Of a stretch of 64,000 nt of DNA, positions 9,295-18,900 are shown piece after piece. Below the pieces are notes generated by a model. The model saw only the letters and a list, made by a program, of their open reading frames with translations. It searched no databases and was not told the DNA's origin. The position numbers and the translations under genes were made by a program. The stretch is taken from positions 372,001-436,000 of the forward strand of contig NZ_JAQNDM010000001.1 in the NCBI RefSeq assembly GCF_028368975.1. The letters run 5' to 3'. How positions within the stretch are numbered: position 1 is the first letter of the stretch; each line of letters starts with the position of its first letter. This DNA is from Stigmatella ashevillena. Its GTDB lineage: Bacteria > Myxococcota > Myxococcia > Myxococcales > Myxococcaceae.

Positions 9295-10122
9295 ATGAAG
9301 CGGTTGTTCAATCCCCTGGTGCTCGCCGCCACGCTGTCGTTCGCGGCCGGCTGCCAGAAGGTCGAGAAGATCGAAGTCAAGCCCGCGCAAGTCACCTTCT
9401 CCACCGCCGGGCAGAAGACGTCCCTGCAGGCCCGCGCGCTCACCGCGGATGGCAAGCCGGTGGAAGACTCCAAGTTCGAGTTCTCCTCCAGCGACGGCAA
9501 GGTCGCCCAGGTCGATCCCTCCGGCGCGGTCACCGCGGGCAAGAGCGGCTCGGCCACCCTCACCGTCAAGAGTGGCGAGAAGAGCGCCACGGTGCCCGTC
9601 ACCGTGAGCATCCCGGCGGCCATCACCGTGAAGGGCGCCCCCCTCACCCTCACCGGGCTCGAGAGCGTGGCCACCGTGGACAGCCAGGTGCAGGATGATG
9701 CCGGTCAGGCCGTTCAGAATGCCGCGGTGGCGTTCGCCAGCGCCGACAGCGCCATTGTCGAGGTGAAGGGCAACCAGCTCATCGCCAAGGGCGTGGGCAC
9801 CACCTCCGTGACGGCCACCTCCGGCGAGCTCAAGCAGGCGTTCGATGTCACCGTGGCCCTGCCGGAGATCTCCGCGGTCGCGATCGAGGCGGTTCCCGCC
9901 ACCTTGAAGGTCGGGGAGAGCACCACCCTGGCCGCCGTGGCCAAGGGCAGCGACGGCGCCGCCATCAAGGGCGTCAGCTTCTCCTACACCTCCAGCGACG
10001 AGAAGATCGCCACCGTGGACGCCTCCGGCACCGTGAAGGCCGTGAAGCCCGGCTCCGCCACCATCACCGCCGCGGGCGCTGGCAAGAGCACCGAGGCGAA
10101 GCTCACCATCAAGAAGAAGTAA
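9295..10122 (+). CDS. Lipoprotein with three Big_2 (Ig-like) repeats
   Basis: The ATG at 9295 follows AGGAG with ideal spacing, so the longer in-frame start at 9208 is rejected. The N-terminus MKRLFNPLVLAATLSFAAGC is a lipoprotein signal with lipobox FAAGC. The rest is three bacterial Ig-like group 2 domains of about 80 residues, each closing with the motif IATVDASGTVKAVKPGSATI or a variant. Such proteins are outer-surface or periplasmic scaffolds or adhesins. The only other feature is the usual Ala/Lys/Thr composition. Function beyond binding is unknown. Confidence 0.88.
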   Translation: MKRLFNPLVLAATLSFAAGCQKVEKIEVKPAQVTFSTAGQKTSLQARALTADGKPVEDSKFEFSSSDGKVAQVDPSGAVTAGKSGSATLTVKSGEKSATVPVTVSIPAAITVKGAPLTLTGLESVATVDSQVQDDAGQAVQNAAVAFASADSAIVEVKGNQLIAKGVGTTSVTATSGELKQAFDVTVALPEISAVAIEAVPATLKVGESTTLAAVAKGSDGAAIKGVSFSYTSSDEKIATVDASGTVKAVKPGSATITAAGAGKSTEAKLTIKKK

Positions 10123-10138
10123 TTCGCGCGGCCCGCCG

Positions 10139-10166
10139 CTCCAGCCTGGACTGCTCCCGGCTGGAG
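10139..10166. terminator. Hairpin between convergent genes
   Basis: A perfect 8-bp stem (CTCCAGCC with GGCTGGAG) and a 12-base loop lie between the stops of two convergent genes. No U-tract follows, so it is a hairpin that may help terminate from both sides rather than a classic intrinsic terminator. Confidence 0.5.
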
Positions 10167-10179
10167 CCTGCAGGGGCGG

Positions 10180-10383
10180 CTACTCCCCGAAGACCTTGCG
10201 GAAAAAGCGGATGATCGAGCGGGAGATCGGCGTGGCCACGGCCCGGACCGAATCGTTCGTGTCCAGCACGACCTTGGGCTTGCGGTCGGGGTCGATCGAG
10301 AAGGTGCTGAACTCATCATCCCCCTGAAGCGCGGTGTAGACCTTGTCCGCACGGCTCTTGGGGGGCGGTTTGGAGTTCGACAT
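10180..10383 (-). CDS. Small basic protein of unknown function
   Basis: ATG at 10383 gives 67 residues starting MSNSKPPPKSRADKVYTALQ and ending IIRFFRKVFGE. There is no signal peptide. The C-terminal helix is amphipathic and basic, which might contact membranes. The frame is well formed and terminates just beyond the hairpin shared with the Big_2 gene. I do not recognise a family. Confidence 0.6.
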   Translation of the reverse strand: MSNSKPPPKSRADKVYTALQGDDEFSTFSIDPDRKPKVVLDTNDSVRAVATPISRSIIRFFRKVFGE

Positions 10384-10419
10384 GGGGAGGCAGCCTATCA
10401 CAACCACCGCCCTGGGCCC

Positions 10420-13203
10420 CTACCGGGGCCGCTTGCTCTCCTGGAACGTCACCGGCAGAGGCAGCTCCTTGCCCTCCCGGATGACCACCACGGTCACCGT
10501 CTCGCCCGGCTTGGAGGTGTTGAGCACGTACATGAGGTCCTCGACGCTCCCCACCGGGTGCTTGCCGAGCTTCACGAGGATGTCCCCCCGCATCAGGCCC
10601 GCCTGCTCCGCCGCACCGCCCGCGCGCACTCCCGCCAGCAGCATGCCCTTCTGCCCATTGGGCGGCCCCGCGTAGTCCGGCACGGTGCCCAGCGACGCGT
10701 TGAAGCTGCGCAAGTCCCCCTGCGGCGTCGGCGAGGGCACCTTCCGGTAGGTGAGCGCCCCCCGCTCCCCCAGCGCCAGGGCGACGGTGGAGGTGATGTC
10801 CGCGATCTGCGCGATGCCCGCCGCGTTCAGCCCCTGCGCCGTGTCCGAGGGCTTGTGGTAGTCCGAGTGCGCCCCGGTGAAGAAGTGCAGCACCGGCACG
10901 CCCGCAGCGTAGAAGGGGGAGTGGTCACTCGGGCCATAGCCGTCCCCGCTGGTGGCGCACTCCACGCGCGCCTGCTCACACGCGGCGGTGACGAGCGGCC
11001 CCCACTCCTCGGCCGACTCCGCCCCCAGCACCGAGAGCTTGTTGCCGCGCAGCCGGCCCACCATGTCCAGGTTCAGCATCGCCGCCACGTCCTTCATGCC
11101 CGCGTCCCCGCGCACGCGCGTGAAGTGCGTGGAGCCCAGCACCCCGGACTCCTCGGCGGAGAAGGCCAGGAAGAGCACGTCCCGGCGCAGCTGCGAGCGC
11201 TTCTCGTTCAGGTGCCGGGCGATCTCCAGCAGCGCCGCCACGCCCGAGGCGTTGTCGTCGGCGCCCACGTGGGGCTCGTGCTTGTCCGGGGCCAGCGAGT
11301 TGCGCCCGCCGTACCCCAGGTGATCGTAGTGCGCGCCAATCACCACCACACCGGGCTGCTTGCCGTGCCCGGCCTCCATCAGCCCCGCCACGTTGAAGGC
11401 CTGCTGCTTCTCGAGCTCCAGTTGCACTTCCAGGCGCGCCTCCACGCGCTTGCCCCCGGTCAGCCGGGCCATGAGGGGCTCCAGCGCCGAGCGCTTCACG
11501 ACGATCACCGGGAGGCCCGCATCGCTCGGGCCCTCGGCGGCGGAGGACGGCAGGGCGGCCTCGGACGGCATCGCCCACTCCTTGGGCTGCGACGACGGCG
11601 CCACTGGCCAGTCCACCACCACGACCGCCTTCGCGCCCTTCTCCCGCGCCACCCAGGCCTTATGACGCAGGTCGCCATAGCGCCGCTGCTTCTCCGTCTC
11701 GGAGAACTCGGGGCTGTCCGGGACGAAGCGGCGTACCACCGCGATCTTCCCCTTCACGTCGAGCTTCGCGTAGTCGTCCACCTTCAGCGAAGGCTCGGAG
11801 ATGCCGTAGCCCGCCAGGACCAGCGGCCCCTGCGCCACCCCTTGCCCGGAGAAACCGAGCACCGTGTAAGCGTCCGCCGGGAGCGCCGTCCCGCCCAGCG
11901 CCACCTGCGTCTTCGGCCCCGGCTTCACCGAGACCGTCACCGGGAACGCCTGGCGGAAGGTGCCCGTGTCTCCCAGGGGCTTCAGGCCCAAATCCCCAAA
12001 GCGCTTTTCAATGTAGGCCCCCGCCGCTTCCAGGCCCTTCGTGCCGATGCCCCGCCCCTCCTGCTCGGCGGCCGCGAGGAACGCGGCATCCTTCGCCACC
12101 CGGTCCGCGGCGGTCTGGACGGACGTCACCGGCGCCGCGTCCTCCACCCAGCGCGCCAGGAAGACGTTGGTGTCCCCCTGCCCCGGTGCCGTGGCCCGGT
12201 TGCTGGAGAACGCCAGCCACTTCCCGTCCGGCGAGAACATGGGGAAGCCATCGAAGCCCGGCGCGGTGGTGATGCGCTCCAGGTTCGAGCCATCCACGTT
12301 CACCGCCCAGATGTCGAACTCGCGCCCCTTGGGGTCCCCATGGTTCGACGAGAAGAGGATGCGCTGGCCGTTGGGGTGGAAGAACGGCGCGAACGAGGCG
12401 GCGTTCAGCCAAGTGATCTGCCGGGCCTCCGAGCCATCGCCGTTGGCGACGTACAGCTCGAGCTTCGAGGGCCGCACCAGCCCCCGGGCCAGCAGCCCCT
12501 GGTAGTCCTCCAGCTCCTTGCCGGGCCGTGGGCGCGAGGCACGCCAGACGATCTTCGAGCAGTCGGCGTTGAAGAACGCGCCCCCGTCGTAGCCGGGCGT
12601 GTTCGTCAGCCGCCGCACGTTCCCGCCCTCCTTGTCCATGCGGTACAGGTCGATGTCCCCGTCCCGGGTGGAGGTGAAGAGGATCGAGCCGTCCTTGGCG
12701 CAGACGGTGCCTTCCGCGTCGTACCCCGGCGTCTCCGTCAGCCGCTTCACCCCGCTGCCATCGGCGTTCGCCTTGAACACGTCATAGGTGTCATAGAGCG
12801 CCCAGACGTAGCCCATCGAGCGGTCTGGCTTGGGCGGGCACGCGTCGCCTCCCAGGTGCGTGGAGGCGTAGATCAGCTCCTGGTCCCCCGGCAGGAAGTG
12901 GGCGCACGTCGTGGCCCCCTTCCCGCTCGACACCTGCGTCTCGGAGAACGGATCCACCGTCATCCGGAAGATGCGGTCACAGCCCATGTCCCCCCGGTTC
13001 GCCTGGAAGGAGAGCTGTTTTCCGTCGAAGGACCAGTAGGCCTCGGCGTTCTCCCCGCCGAAGGTGAGCTGACGCAGGTCTGCGAGGTGCACCTCCTCGG
13101 GCCTCAAGGCCGCCACGGGCGCGGCCGCAGCGCCCGTCGTGGGGCCGGAGGTGGAGGGGGTCGCACAGGAGATCAGGGCAAGAAGGGGCAGAGAACGCTT
13201 CAT
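10420..13203 (-). CDS. Exported TolB-repeat / M28 aminopeptidase / PDZ protein
   Basis: A 927-residue protein starting MKRSLPLLALISCATP, a lipoprotein-like signal. The first 400 residues contain WD40-like (PD40/TolB) beta-propeller repeats such as FSPDGKWLAFSSN and CAKDGSILFTSTRDGD. A PA-type insert follows. The M28 zinc peptidase core shows GAHYDHLGYGG, HVGADDNASGVAALLE and FLAFSAEESGVLGS, which hold the two-zinc ligands and the catalytic Glu, and a final His in YGPSDHSPFY. The C-terminus is a PDZ domain (GLMRGDILVKLGK). It is probably periplasmic or surface-attached and degrades peptides for this predatory or proteolytic lifestyle; the substrate is unknown. Confidence 0.92.
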   Translation of the reverse strand: MKRSLPLLALISCATPSTSGPTTGAAAAPVAALRPEEVHLADLRQLTFGGENAEAYWSFDGKQLSFQANRGDMGCDRIFRMTVDPFSETQVSSGKGATTCAHFLPGDQELIYASTHLGGDACPPKPDRSMGYVWALYDTYDVFKANADGSGVKRLTETPGYDAEGTVCAKDGSILFTSTRDGDIDLYRMDKEGGNVRRLTNTPGYDGGAFFNADCSKIVWRASRPRPGKELEDYQGLLARGLVRPSKLELYVANGDGSEARQITWLNAASFAPFFHPNGQRILFSSNHGDPKGREFDIWAVNVDGSNLERITTAPGFDGFPMFSPDGKWLAFSSNRATAPGQGDTNVFLARWVEDAAPVTSVQTAADRVAKDAAFLAAAEQEGRGIGTKGLEAAGAYIEKRFGDLGLKPLGDTGTFRQAFPVTVSVKPGPKTQVALGGTALPADAYTVLGFSGQGVAQGPLVLAGYGISEPSLKVDDYAKLDVKGKIAVVRRFVPDSPEFSETEKQRRYGDLRHKAWVAREKGAKAVVVVDWPVAPSSQPKEWAMPSEAALPSSAAEGPSDAGLPVIVVKRSALEPLMARLTGGKRVEARLEVQLELEKQQAFNVAGLMEAGHGKQPGVVVIGAHYDHLGYGGRNSLAPDKHEPHVGADDNASGVAALLEIARHLNEKRSQLRRDVLFLAFSAEESGVLGSTHFTRVRGDAGMKDVAAMLNLDMVGRLRGNKLSVLGAESAEEWGPLVTAACEQARVECATSGDGYGPSDHSPFYAAGVPVLHFFTGAHSDYHKPSDTAQGLNAAGIAQIADITSTVALALGERGALTYRKVPSPTPQGDLRSFNASLGTVPDYAGPPNGQKGMLLAGVRAGGAAEQAGLMRGDILVKLGKHPVGSVEDLMYVLNTSKPGETVTVVVIREGKELPLPVTFQESKRPR

Positions 13204-13281
13204 GGCGGGGGGACCATGTCACTGCCCCCGAAGCCTCTCAATGTCCTTTCTGCCGTCCTTTCTGCGGTCCCTTCCGCGCCA

Positions 13282-13497
13282 TTACCTGCGCTTACGCCCC
13301 CCGCCTCCGAACAGCACCAGCAGAATTCCACCCGCCAAGGCCCCCCCTCCTCCCGCGAGGTACAGGGTGGTCTTGTCCGTATTCCGCCCGGTGAAAAGCT
13401 CCGTGGCACGTTCGGCGAGTGAGTCCCTCGCCTTCAAACCCGACCACAACACCACAGCCCCCACGACCGCGAGCACCACTCCCACAAGCCGGATCAC
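13282..13497 (-). CDS. DUF3185-family small membrane protein
   Basis: GTG at 13497 follows a strong AAGGAGGGA ribosome site. The 71-residue product has two membrane helices (LVGVVLAVVGAVVLWSG and TLYLAGGGGALAGGILLVLF) joined by the signature loop FTGRNTDKTT, which matches DUF3185. It ends with a basic cytoplasmic tail. The family has no known function. It is divergent from the Nudix gene, leaving 65 bp between the two starts. Confidence 0.8.
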   Translation of the reverse strand: MIRLVGVVLAVVGAVVLWSGLKARDSLAERATELFTGRNTDKTTLYLAGGGGALAGGILLVLFGGGGRKRR

Positions 13498-13562
13498 AGT
13501 CCCTCCTTCCGCTTCTCTGTTGGCAGCCCTCGCAAACTACCCCGATCTCCAGCGGATCCGGT

Positions 13563-14063
13563 ATGCAGCGCGCCATGCCCTACACCCCCATCATTGGCAC
13601 GCTCGGCTATGTCCTGTCTCCGGACGGGGACAAGGTGCTGCTCATCCATCGCAATGCCCGCCCGGAGGATGCGCACCTGGGCAAGTACAACGGCCTCGGG
13701 GGGAAAATGCAGCCGGAGGAGGATGTGGCTTCCTGCATGCGCCGGGAAATCCGAGAAGAAGCCGCCATCGAATGCGTGGAGATGCGGCTGCGCGGGACGA
13801 TCAGCTGGCCCGGCTTCGGGCCCAAAGGGGAGGATTGGCTGGGATTCATCTTCCGGATCGACCGTTTTACGGGCGTCCCGCTCGAGCGGAATCCCGAGGG
13901 AACCCTGTCCTGGGTGCCGGTCCAGGACATCATGGGCCTGCCCCTCTGGGACGGAGATCGGCACTTCCTGCCCCTGGTTTTCGACGCTGATCCACGGGTT
14001 TTCCATGGCGTCATGCCCTACGCCCACGGCCTCGCGGTCAGCTGGTCGTTTACCCGAATTTGA
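13563..14063 (+). CDS. Nudix hydrolase, 8-oxo-dGTP diphosphatase-like
   Basis: ATG at 13563 (or 13575) gives 166 residues. The Nudix box spans residues 47-69: GGKMQPEEDVASCMRREIRE followed by EAA, matching Gx5Ex7REUxEExGU except that the last Gly is Ala. The flanking HLGKYNGLGGK and the position of the box recall the MTH1-type 8-oxo-dGTP diphosphatase branch, which sanitises oxidised nucleotides. The longer in-frame extension from 13419 is Pro/Ser-rich noise. It is followed by the basic-protein gene on the same strand. Confidence 0.85.
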   Translation: MQRAMPYTPIIGTLGYVLSPDGDKVLLIHRNARPEDAHLGKYNGLGGKMQPEEDVASCMRREIREEAAIECVEMRLRGTISWPGFGPKGEDWLGFIFRIDRFTGVPLERNPEGTLSWVPVQDIMGLPLWDGDRHFLPLVFDADPRVFHGVMPYAHGLAVSWSFTRI

Positions 14064-14138
14064 GAAGGGAGCCGGAGATCACTACGCTGTGTGGAAGCAA
14101 CGCCTGAAATCCTGACGTCACCAGCCATCGAGCCCTCT

Positions 14139-14630
14139 ATGCCCAAGAAGCCCGAAGCCAAAAGCCAAAAGACCTCCTCCGCACGCCCGGTGAAGCGCAC
14201 GCCGGCCCGCACCGCGAAGGCCGCGAAGCCCGCCGCCCAGAAGGCCGCCGCCAAGAGCAGCCCGAAAGCGAGCCAAGGCCGCAATGGCACGAAGGCTCCG
14301 AGGACTCAATCCACCCAGGCCGTGACCCAGTTGGTGGACGCGCTCAAGACCCACCCCCAGCAGAAGGATCTCGTCACCGCCGGGCAGCAGAAGGATCAGC
14401 TCCTGCGCTCGCTCATCCCGCTCTACCTGGCGCGCGCCCTGAACCTGGAAGTCACCTCCGGCACCACCTCCCGCTTCTGGGGGACGTTCGGGGTGAGCTA
14501 CGCCGCGCCCAACGCCGCCAAGGCGCTGCGCATGAACACCGGCTATGCCCAGGAGACCCGCAAGGGAAAGACGATTACCTCCAAGGGCGTCCGCTACGTC
14601 GAGCAGGCCATCAAGCAGGTGCGCGCCTAG
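14139..14630 (+). CDS. Lys/Ala-rich basic protein with C-terminal globular domain
   Basis: ATG at 14139 begins MPKKPEAKSQKTSSARPVKR. The first 60 residues are histone H1-like Lys/Ala/Pro repeats (for example AKAAKPAAQKAAAKS), suggesting nucleic-acid binding. Residues 60-163 form a compact domain with QLVDALKTHPQQKDLVTAGQ and IPLYLARAL, and end VEQAIKQVRA. Basic tails of this kind are common in myxobacterial DNA-associated proteins, where they resemble the H1-like half of HU/CarD-type factors. The globular part is not one I recognise. Confidence 0.7.
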   Translation: MPKKPEAKSQKTSSARPVKRTPARTAKAAKPAAQKAAAKSSPKASQGRNGTKAPRTQSTQAVTQLVDALKTHPQQKDLVTAGQQKDQLLRSLIPLYLARALNLEVTSGTTSRFWGTFGVSYAAPNAAKALRMNTGYAQETRKGKTITSKGVRYVEQAIKQVRA

Positions 14631-14646
14631 TCCAGGCGCCCCGTGA

Positions 14647-14674
14647 GCCGCCTCCCCTCTTATGAGGAGGCGGC
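14647..14674. terminator. GC-rich hairpin between convergent genes
   Basis: GCCGCCTCC (14647-14655) pairs perfectly with GGAGGCGGC (14666-14674) around a 10-base loop. It lies between the stop of the basic-protein gene and the stop of the oxidoreductase gene. No T-run is present. It is likely a bidirectional transcription end point. Confidence 0.6.
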
Positions 14675-14685
14675 CTCGGGGGACT

Positions 14686-15726
14686 TCAGGCCAGCGAGAC
14701 GCGCCGGCCCTCGCTGGCGCTGCGCTGTGCCGCCTCGATGACGCGGATCACCTCCGCGGCGCTCTCCGCCGTCACGGGCACCTCTCCGTTGCCGTGAATG
14801 GCGGAGGCGAGCTGACCGTAGAACTGCTCGTAGCGTCCTCGCTGGGTGGGGACGCTCCCGCCGCGGCTCAACCGGCCGTGGCGCTCCGAGGGCTCGGCCC
14901 CCCACCCTTGCGCGCCCGGCAGCAGGCCCGCCTTGAGCTGCTCCTCCTGGGGATCCAGCCCATATTTGATGAAGGCATCCTCCTCGCCATGCAGGACGAA
15001 GCGGGGCCAAGGCTCGTGCACCACCGAGCCCGAGCGCAGAATGACCCGGAGCTCGCCATACCGCAGCAAGAGGTGAAACCAGTCCACGGCCTGGGCCCCG
15101 GGGCGCTGCTGGCCCAGATCGGCGCTCACGGACTCGGGAAGGCCAAACAGCCGCAGGGATTGATCCACCAGGTGGGCCCCGAGATCCCACAGCAGCCCCC
15201 CGCCGGGCCCCGCTTCCTCCTTCCAACGCTTCTTCACCTGGGGCCGGAGGCGATCGAAGTGGCTCTCGAAGCTGTAGAGCTTCCCGAGCCGCCCCTCCGC
15301 CAGGAGCTGGCTCACGGTCAGGAAGTCCCCGTCCCAGCGCCGGTTGTGGAACACCGTCAGCCGGAGGTTCTGCTCCCGGGCCAGGGTGCCCAGCTGGAAC
15401 GCCTCGCCCGAGTCCAGGGTGAAGGGCTTCTCCACCACCACGTGCTTGCCGGCCAGGAGCGCCCGCCGCGCCAGCGCCGCGTGGCTGTCATTGGGCGAGG
15501 TGATGACCACCAGTTCCAGCGTGGGATCCTCCAGCAGTGCATCCACCGACAGCACCCGGGCGTCGGGCCAATCCCGGGCCACCGCCTCGGCGTTTCGGGT
15601 CGAGACGGCGCTCAGGACGAAGGCGGGCTCCGCCGCGAGCAGCCGGGCGTGAAAGCTCGCGCCGGAAAGCCCGTAACCAATCACGCCCACGCGCATGGGC
15701 TTCTGAGGAGAAGGAAGGTCCGCCAT
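14686..15726 (-). CDS. Gfo/Idh/MocA-family NAD(P)-dependent oxidoreductase
   Basis: A 346-residue protein. The N-terminal Rossmann fold has GVIGYGLSGASFHARLL near residue 15, and the dehydrogenase motif KHVVVEKPFTLD near residue 95 carries the conserved EKP Lys. The C-terminal substrate domain includes GGGLLWDLGAHLVDQSLRLFG, whose His is typical of the family. The overall sequence resembles the YdgJ/YhhX-type branch acting on sugars or inositols. The substrate cannot be read from sequence. It stands alone, convergent with the basic-protein gene. Confidence 0.9.
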   Translation of the reverse strand: MADLPSPQKPMRVGVIGYGLSGASFHARLLAAEPAFVLSAVSTRNAEAVARDWPDARVLSVDALLEDPTLELVVITSPNDSHAALARRALLAGKHVVVEKPFTLDSGEAFQLGTLAREQNLRLTVFHNRRWDGDFLTVSQLLAEGRLGKLYSFESHFDRLRPQVKKRWKEEAGPGGGLLWDLGAHLVDQSLRLFGLPESVSADLGQQRPGAQAVDWFHLLLRYGELRVILRSGSVVHEPWPRFVLHGEEDAFIKYGLDPQEEQLKAGLLPGAQGWGAEPSERHGRLSRGGSVPTQRGRYEQFYGQLASAIHGNGEVPVTAESAAEVIRVIEAAQRSASEGRRVSLA

Positions 15727-15906
15727 GGGGGAACCGTAGCGTGGGGCGGGCGCCGCCCCAAGCCCCCGCCTGCTTGTTTCCTGGGGTGCCAGACGCTCAT
15801 TTCACCAAGGAAGTCGGGAACTTGAGGGGTTGGTCGGCCGCATGTTACGACCGCTCCCGCCAGGGCTGTATCCGCCGCGCATTTCTCTGCTGGAGCCTGC
15901 TTCCCC

Positions 15907-18900
15907 ATGAGCGAGCCGAATGATCTCACGAAGACCTCGTCCTTCGTCTCTCCCCCTTTGCCCCCGGCGGGAGTGCCCGCGAAGCCCGCGACCGAGGTTC
16001 TCGCCCAAAGCCTGGGGACCTTGCCGCCCGTGACGACCGAGGAAGAAGCCCGCGAACGTGTCGCCGCGCTGGACCGGGAAGCGCGCGCCCTGAGCGTCAC
16101 CGAGCCGCAAATGGCCGCCCTGCTCTTTCACGAGCTGGGGCTCATCTGGGAGGAGACGCTCAAGAATCCGCGCAACGCGGCCGTCGCCTTCCAGGCCGCC
16201 TACAAGCTGGCCCCGAAGTTCCTGGTGAACATCCGCGCCGCGCGCCGGCTCTTCGCGGACGTGGGCAACTGGCAGATGGTGCTCCAGTTGCTGGACGCGG
16301 AGCTCAATGGCACGGACGAGGCCCGCCAGAAGGCCGCGCTCCTCTTCGAGAAGGCCACCATCCTCGAGGAGCGGCTGTCCCGCGAGGCCGATGCCAAGGC
16401 CACCTGGAGCCAGTGCCTGGAGCTGAAGCCCACCGAGGTGGCGCTGCTCACCCAGCTCGAGGCCCACTACGCGGCCCGCAATGACTCCGAGTCCCTCGTC
16501 GAGGTGTACCGGCTGCTTTCCAGCGCCCTGGAGACGCCCGTCCTGCGCGCCCACTACCTCACCTCGGCCGGCCTGGTGCTGGAAGAGCGCCTCAAGCAGC
16601 CCGAGGCCGCCGCGGCCTGCTTCCGCGAGGCCTTCACGCTGGATCGCTCGGACCTCCTGTTGCTCGCCTCGCTCAAGCGCGTGGCCGAGCGCGAGGGGCG
16701 CACCGACGAGATGCTGGCCGCCCTGGCCTCCGAGGCCCACCTGCTGGGCACCCAGGCCACCCCCGCCTATCTCCAGATCGCGAAGATCTACGAGCGCCTG
16801 GGCCGCAAGGACGACGCGCTCGCCGCGCTGCTGGCCGCCCGCCGGGTGACGCCCCAGGAGCCGCTCGTCCTGTCGGAGCTGGCCGGCATCTACGAGACCC
16901 AGGGCCGCTACGAAGAGCTCGCGGACGTGCTGCTCTCGTGGGTGGGCTCCATCAACGACGAGAGCGAGTTGGTGGCCATCAACCTGCGCCTGGCAGCCCT
17001 CTATGAAGAGGAGCTCAAGCGGGAGGTGGACGCCATCGCGCGCTATCAGGCCATCCTCTCGCGCATCCCCGGCCATGCCTCGGCGCTGGCGGGCATGGGC
17101 AAGCTCTACCACCGGCTCCAGAACTGGGAGGGGCTGGTCTCCGTCTTCGACGCGGAGATCGCCGCCGGCGATGAGCCCAAGCAGAAGGCCGCCCGCATGT
17201 ACAAGGCGGCCGAAGTCATGGAGGAGCGGCTGGGGCGCCAGGAAGACGCCATCGCCCGCTACAACGCCTGCCTCCAGCTCCAGCCCGGCTATCTGCCCGC
17301 GCAGAAGTCCCTGGCCCGCCTCTACGAGCGCCAGGGCCGCTTCGCCGAGCTGGTGGCCATGTACGAGCAGGACCTGCTCCAGACGGCGGACCGCGACCAG
17401 CTCATCACCACCCTCAACAAGATGGCGGGCATCTACGAGGACCGCCTGAGCGATCTGGTCCACGCGATCGACTGCATGAAGCGCATCCTCGATCTCGCAT
17501 CGGATCACCTGCCCACCATCCGCAACCTGTCGCGCCTCTATGAGCGCGCCGGGCAGTTCCGTGAGCTCATCGAGAGCCAGGAGCTGGAGGCCTCCTTCGC
17601 GGGCGACACCAAGCAGGTGTTGTCGCTGTACCACCGCAATGCGGAGATCCTCGACGAGCACCTGAAGGACCGCGCGGGCGCCATCACCGTCTACGAGCGC
17701 GTGCTGGCCCTGTCCCCCTCGTACCTGCCCGCGCTCAAGGCGCTCGGGAGGCTGTACGCGCAGGAGGGGCGCTGGAACGAGCTCATCAAGATGTACCGGG
17801 CCGAGGCGGAGATCGCCTCCACCACCGAGCAGGCCTCCACCCTCATCTACAAGATCGGTGAGCTGTACGAGCACCGGCTCAAGAGCGAGAACGAGGCCAT
17901 CGCCTCGTACCAGGAAGCGCTGACGCTGGCGCCCAGCTACTTCCCCGCCCTGCGCGCCCTGGCCCGCATCTACCGGACCCAGAACGCCTGGGAGAGCCTC
18001 ATCGAGGTGCTGCGCGCCGAGGCCGCCAACCGCATCGATCCCACCGAGCGCGCCAACGCCCTCTTCCAGGCCGCCGCCATCTGGGAGGATCAGCTCCAGC
18101 GGCCGGAGCTGGCCATCGAGGGCTACCAGGAGGTGCTGCGCGTGGCGCCCAGCCATGCCGCCTCCCTGCGCGCCCTGGAGCGGCTGTATGTCACCCAGGA
18201 CAACACCAAGGAGCTGGTGGCCATCCTCGACCGGGAGACCCAGGTGGGCCACTCGCCGGGCGCCAAGGTGGCCGCCTACCTCAAGCTGGCGCGCCTCTAC
18301 ATGGATCGCTTCCAGGAGCCCACGCGCGCGGCCCAGTGCTGCGAGGCCGTGCTCCAACTGGAGCCGGGCCAGCTCTCCGCCCTGAAGATGCTCGAGCGCA
18401 TCCGCTCCGGGGACCGCGCCCGCCGCGCCGAGCTGCGCGTGCGCCTCTCCGAGCGGGTGACGGACAAGCGCCTGCGCACCGCGCTGCGCCTGTCGGCCGC
18501 CGTGGACCAGGATCAGACGCTCTCCGAGAGCACCCTGGACGAGTACAAGCTGGCCTTCCAGGAGGATCCCGCCGATGTGCGCGTCAGCTTCGCCCTGGAG
18601 CGCGCCATGCGTCAGGCCGGCGACGCCGCGGGCCTCGCCTGGTTGTATGCCCGCCGCCTGGAGGCGGTGACGGATCCCTACGAGCGCGTGGAGATCACCC
18701 TGCGCGCCGCCGACGTGGCCGAGAACCGGCTCGGGGACCTGGAGCGCGCCGCCCAGCTCTACCAGTCCGCGCTGGAGGCCCAGCCGCACTGTCTGCCAGC
18801 CCTCATGGGCTCTCGCCGGGTGCAGCTCAAGCAGGGCAATCCCACCGCCGCCCGCGCCACCCTGGAGGCCGAGGCCCGCGCCAGCAAGGACTCCCGCAGC

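Noticed and set aside
10558-13422. A 954-codon rightward open frame opposite the M28 peptidase
   Set aside because: Antisense shadow; the minus strand holds the zinc-peptidase motifs, propeller and PDZ domains.
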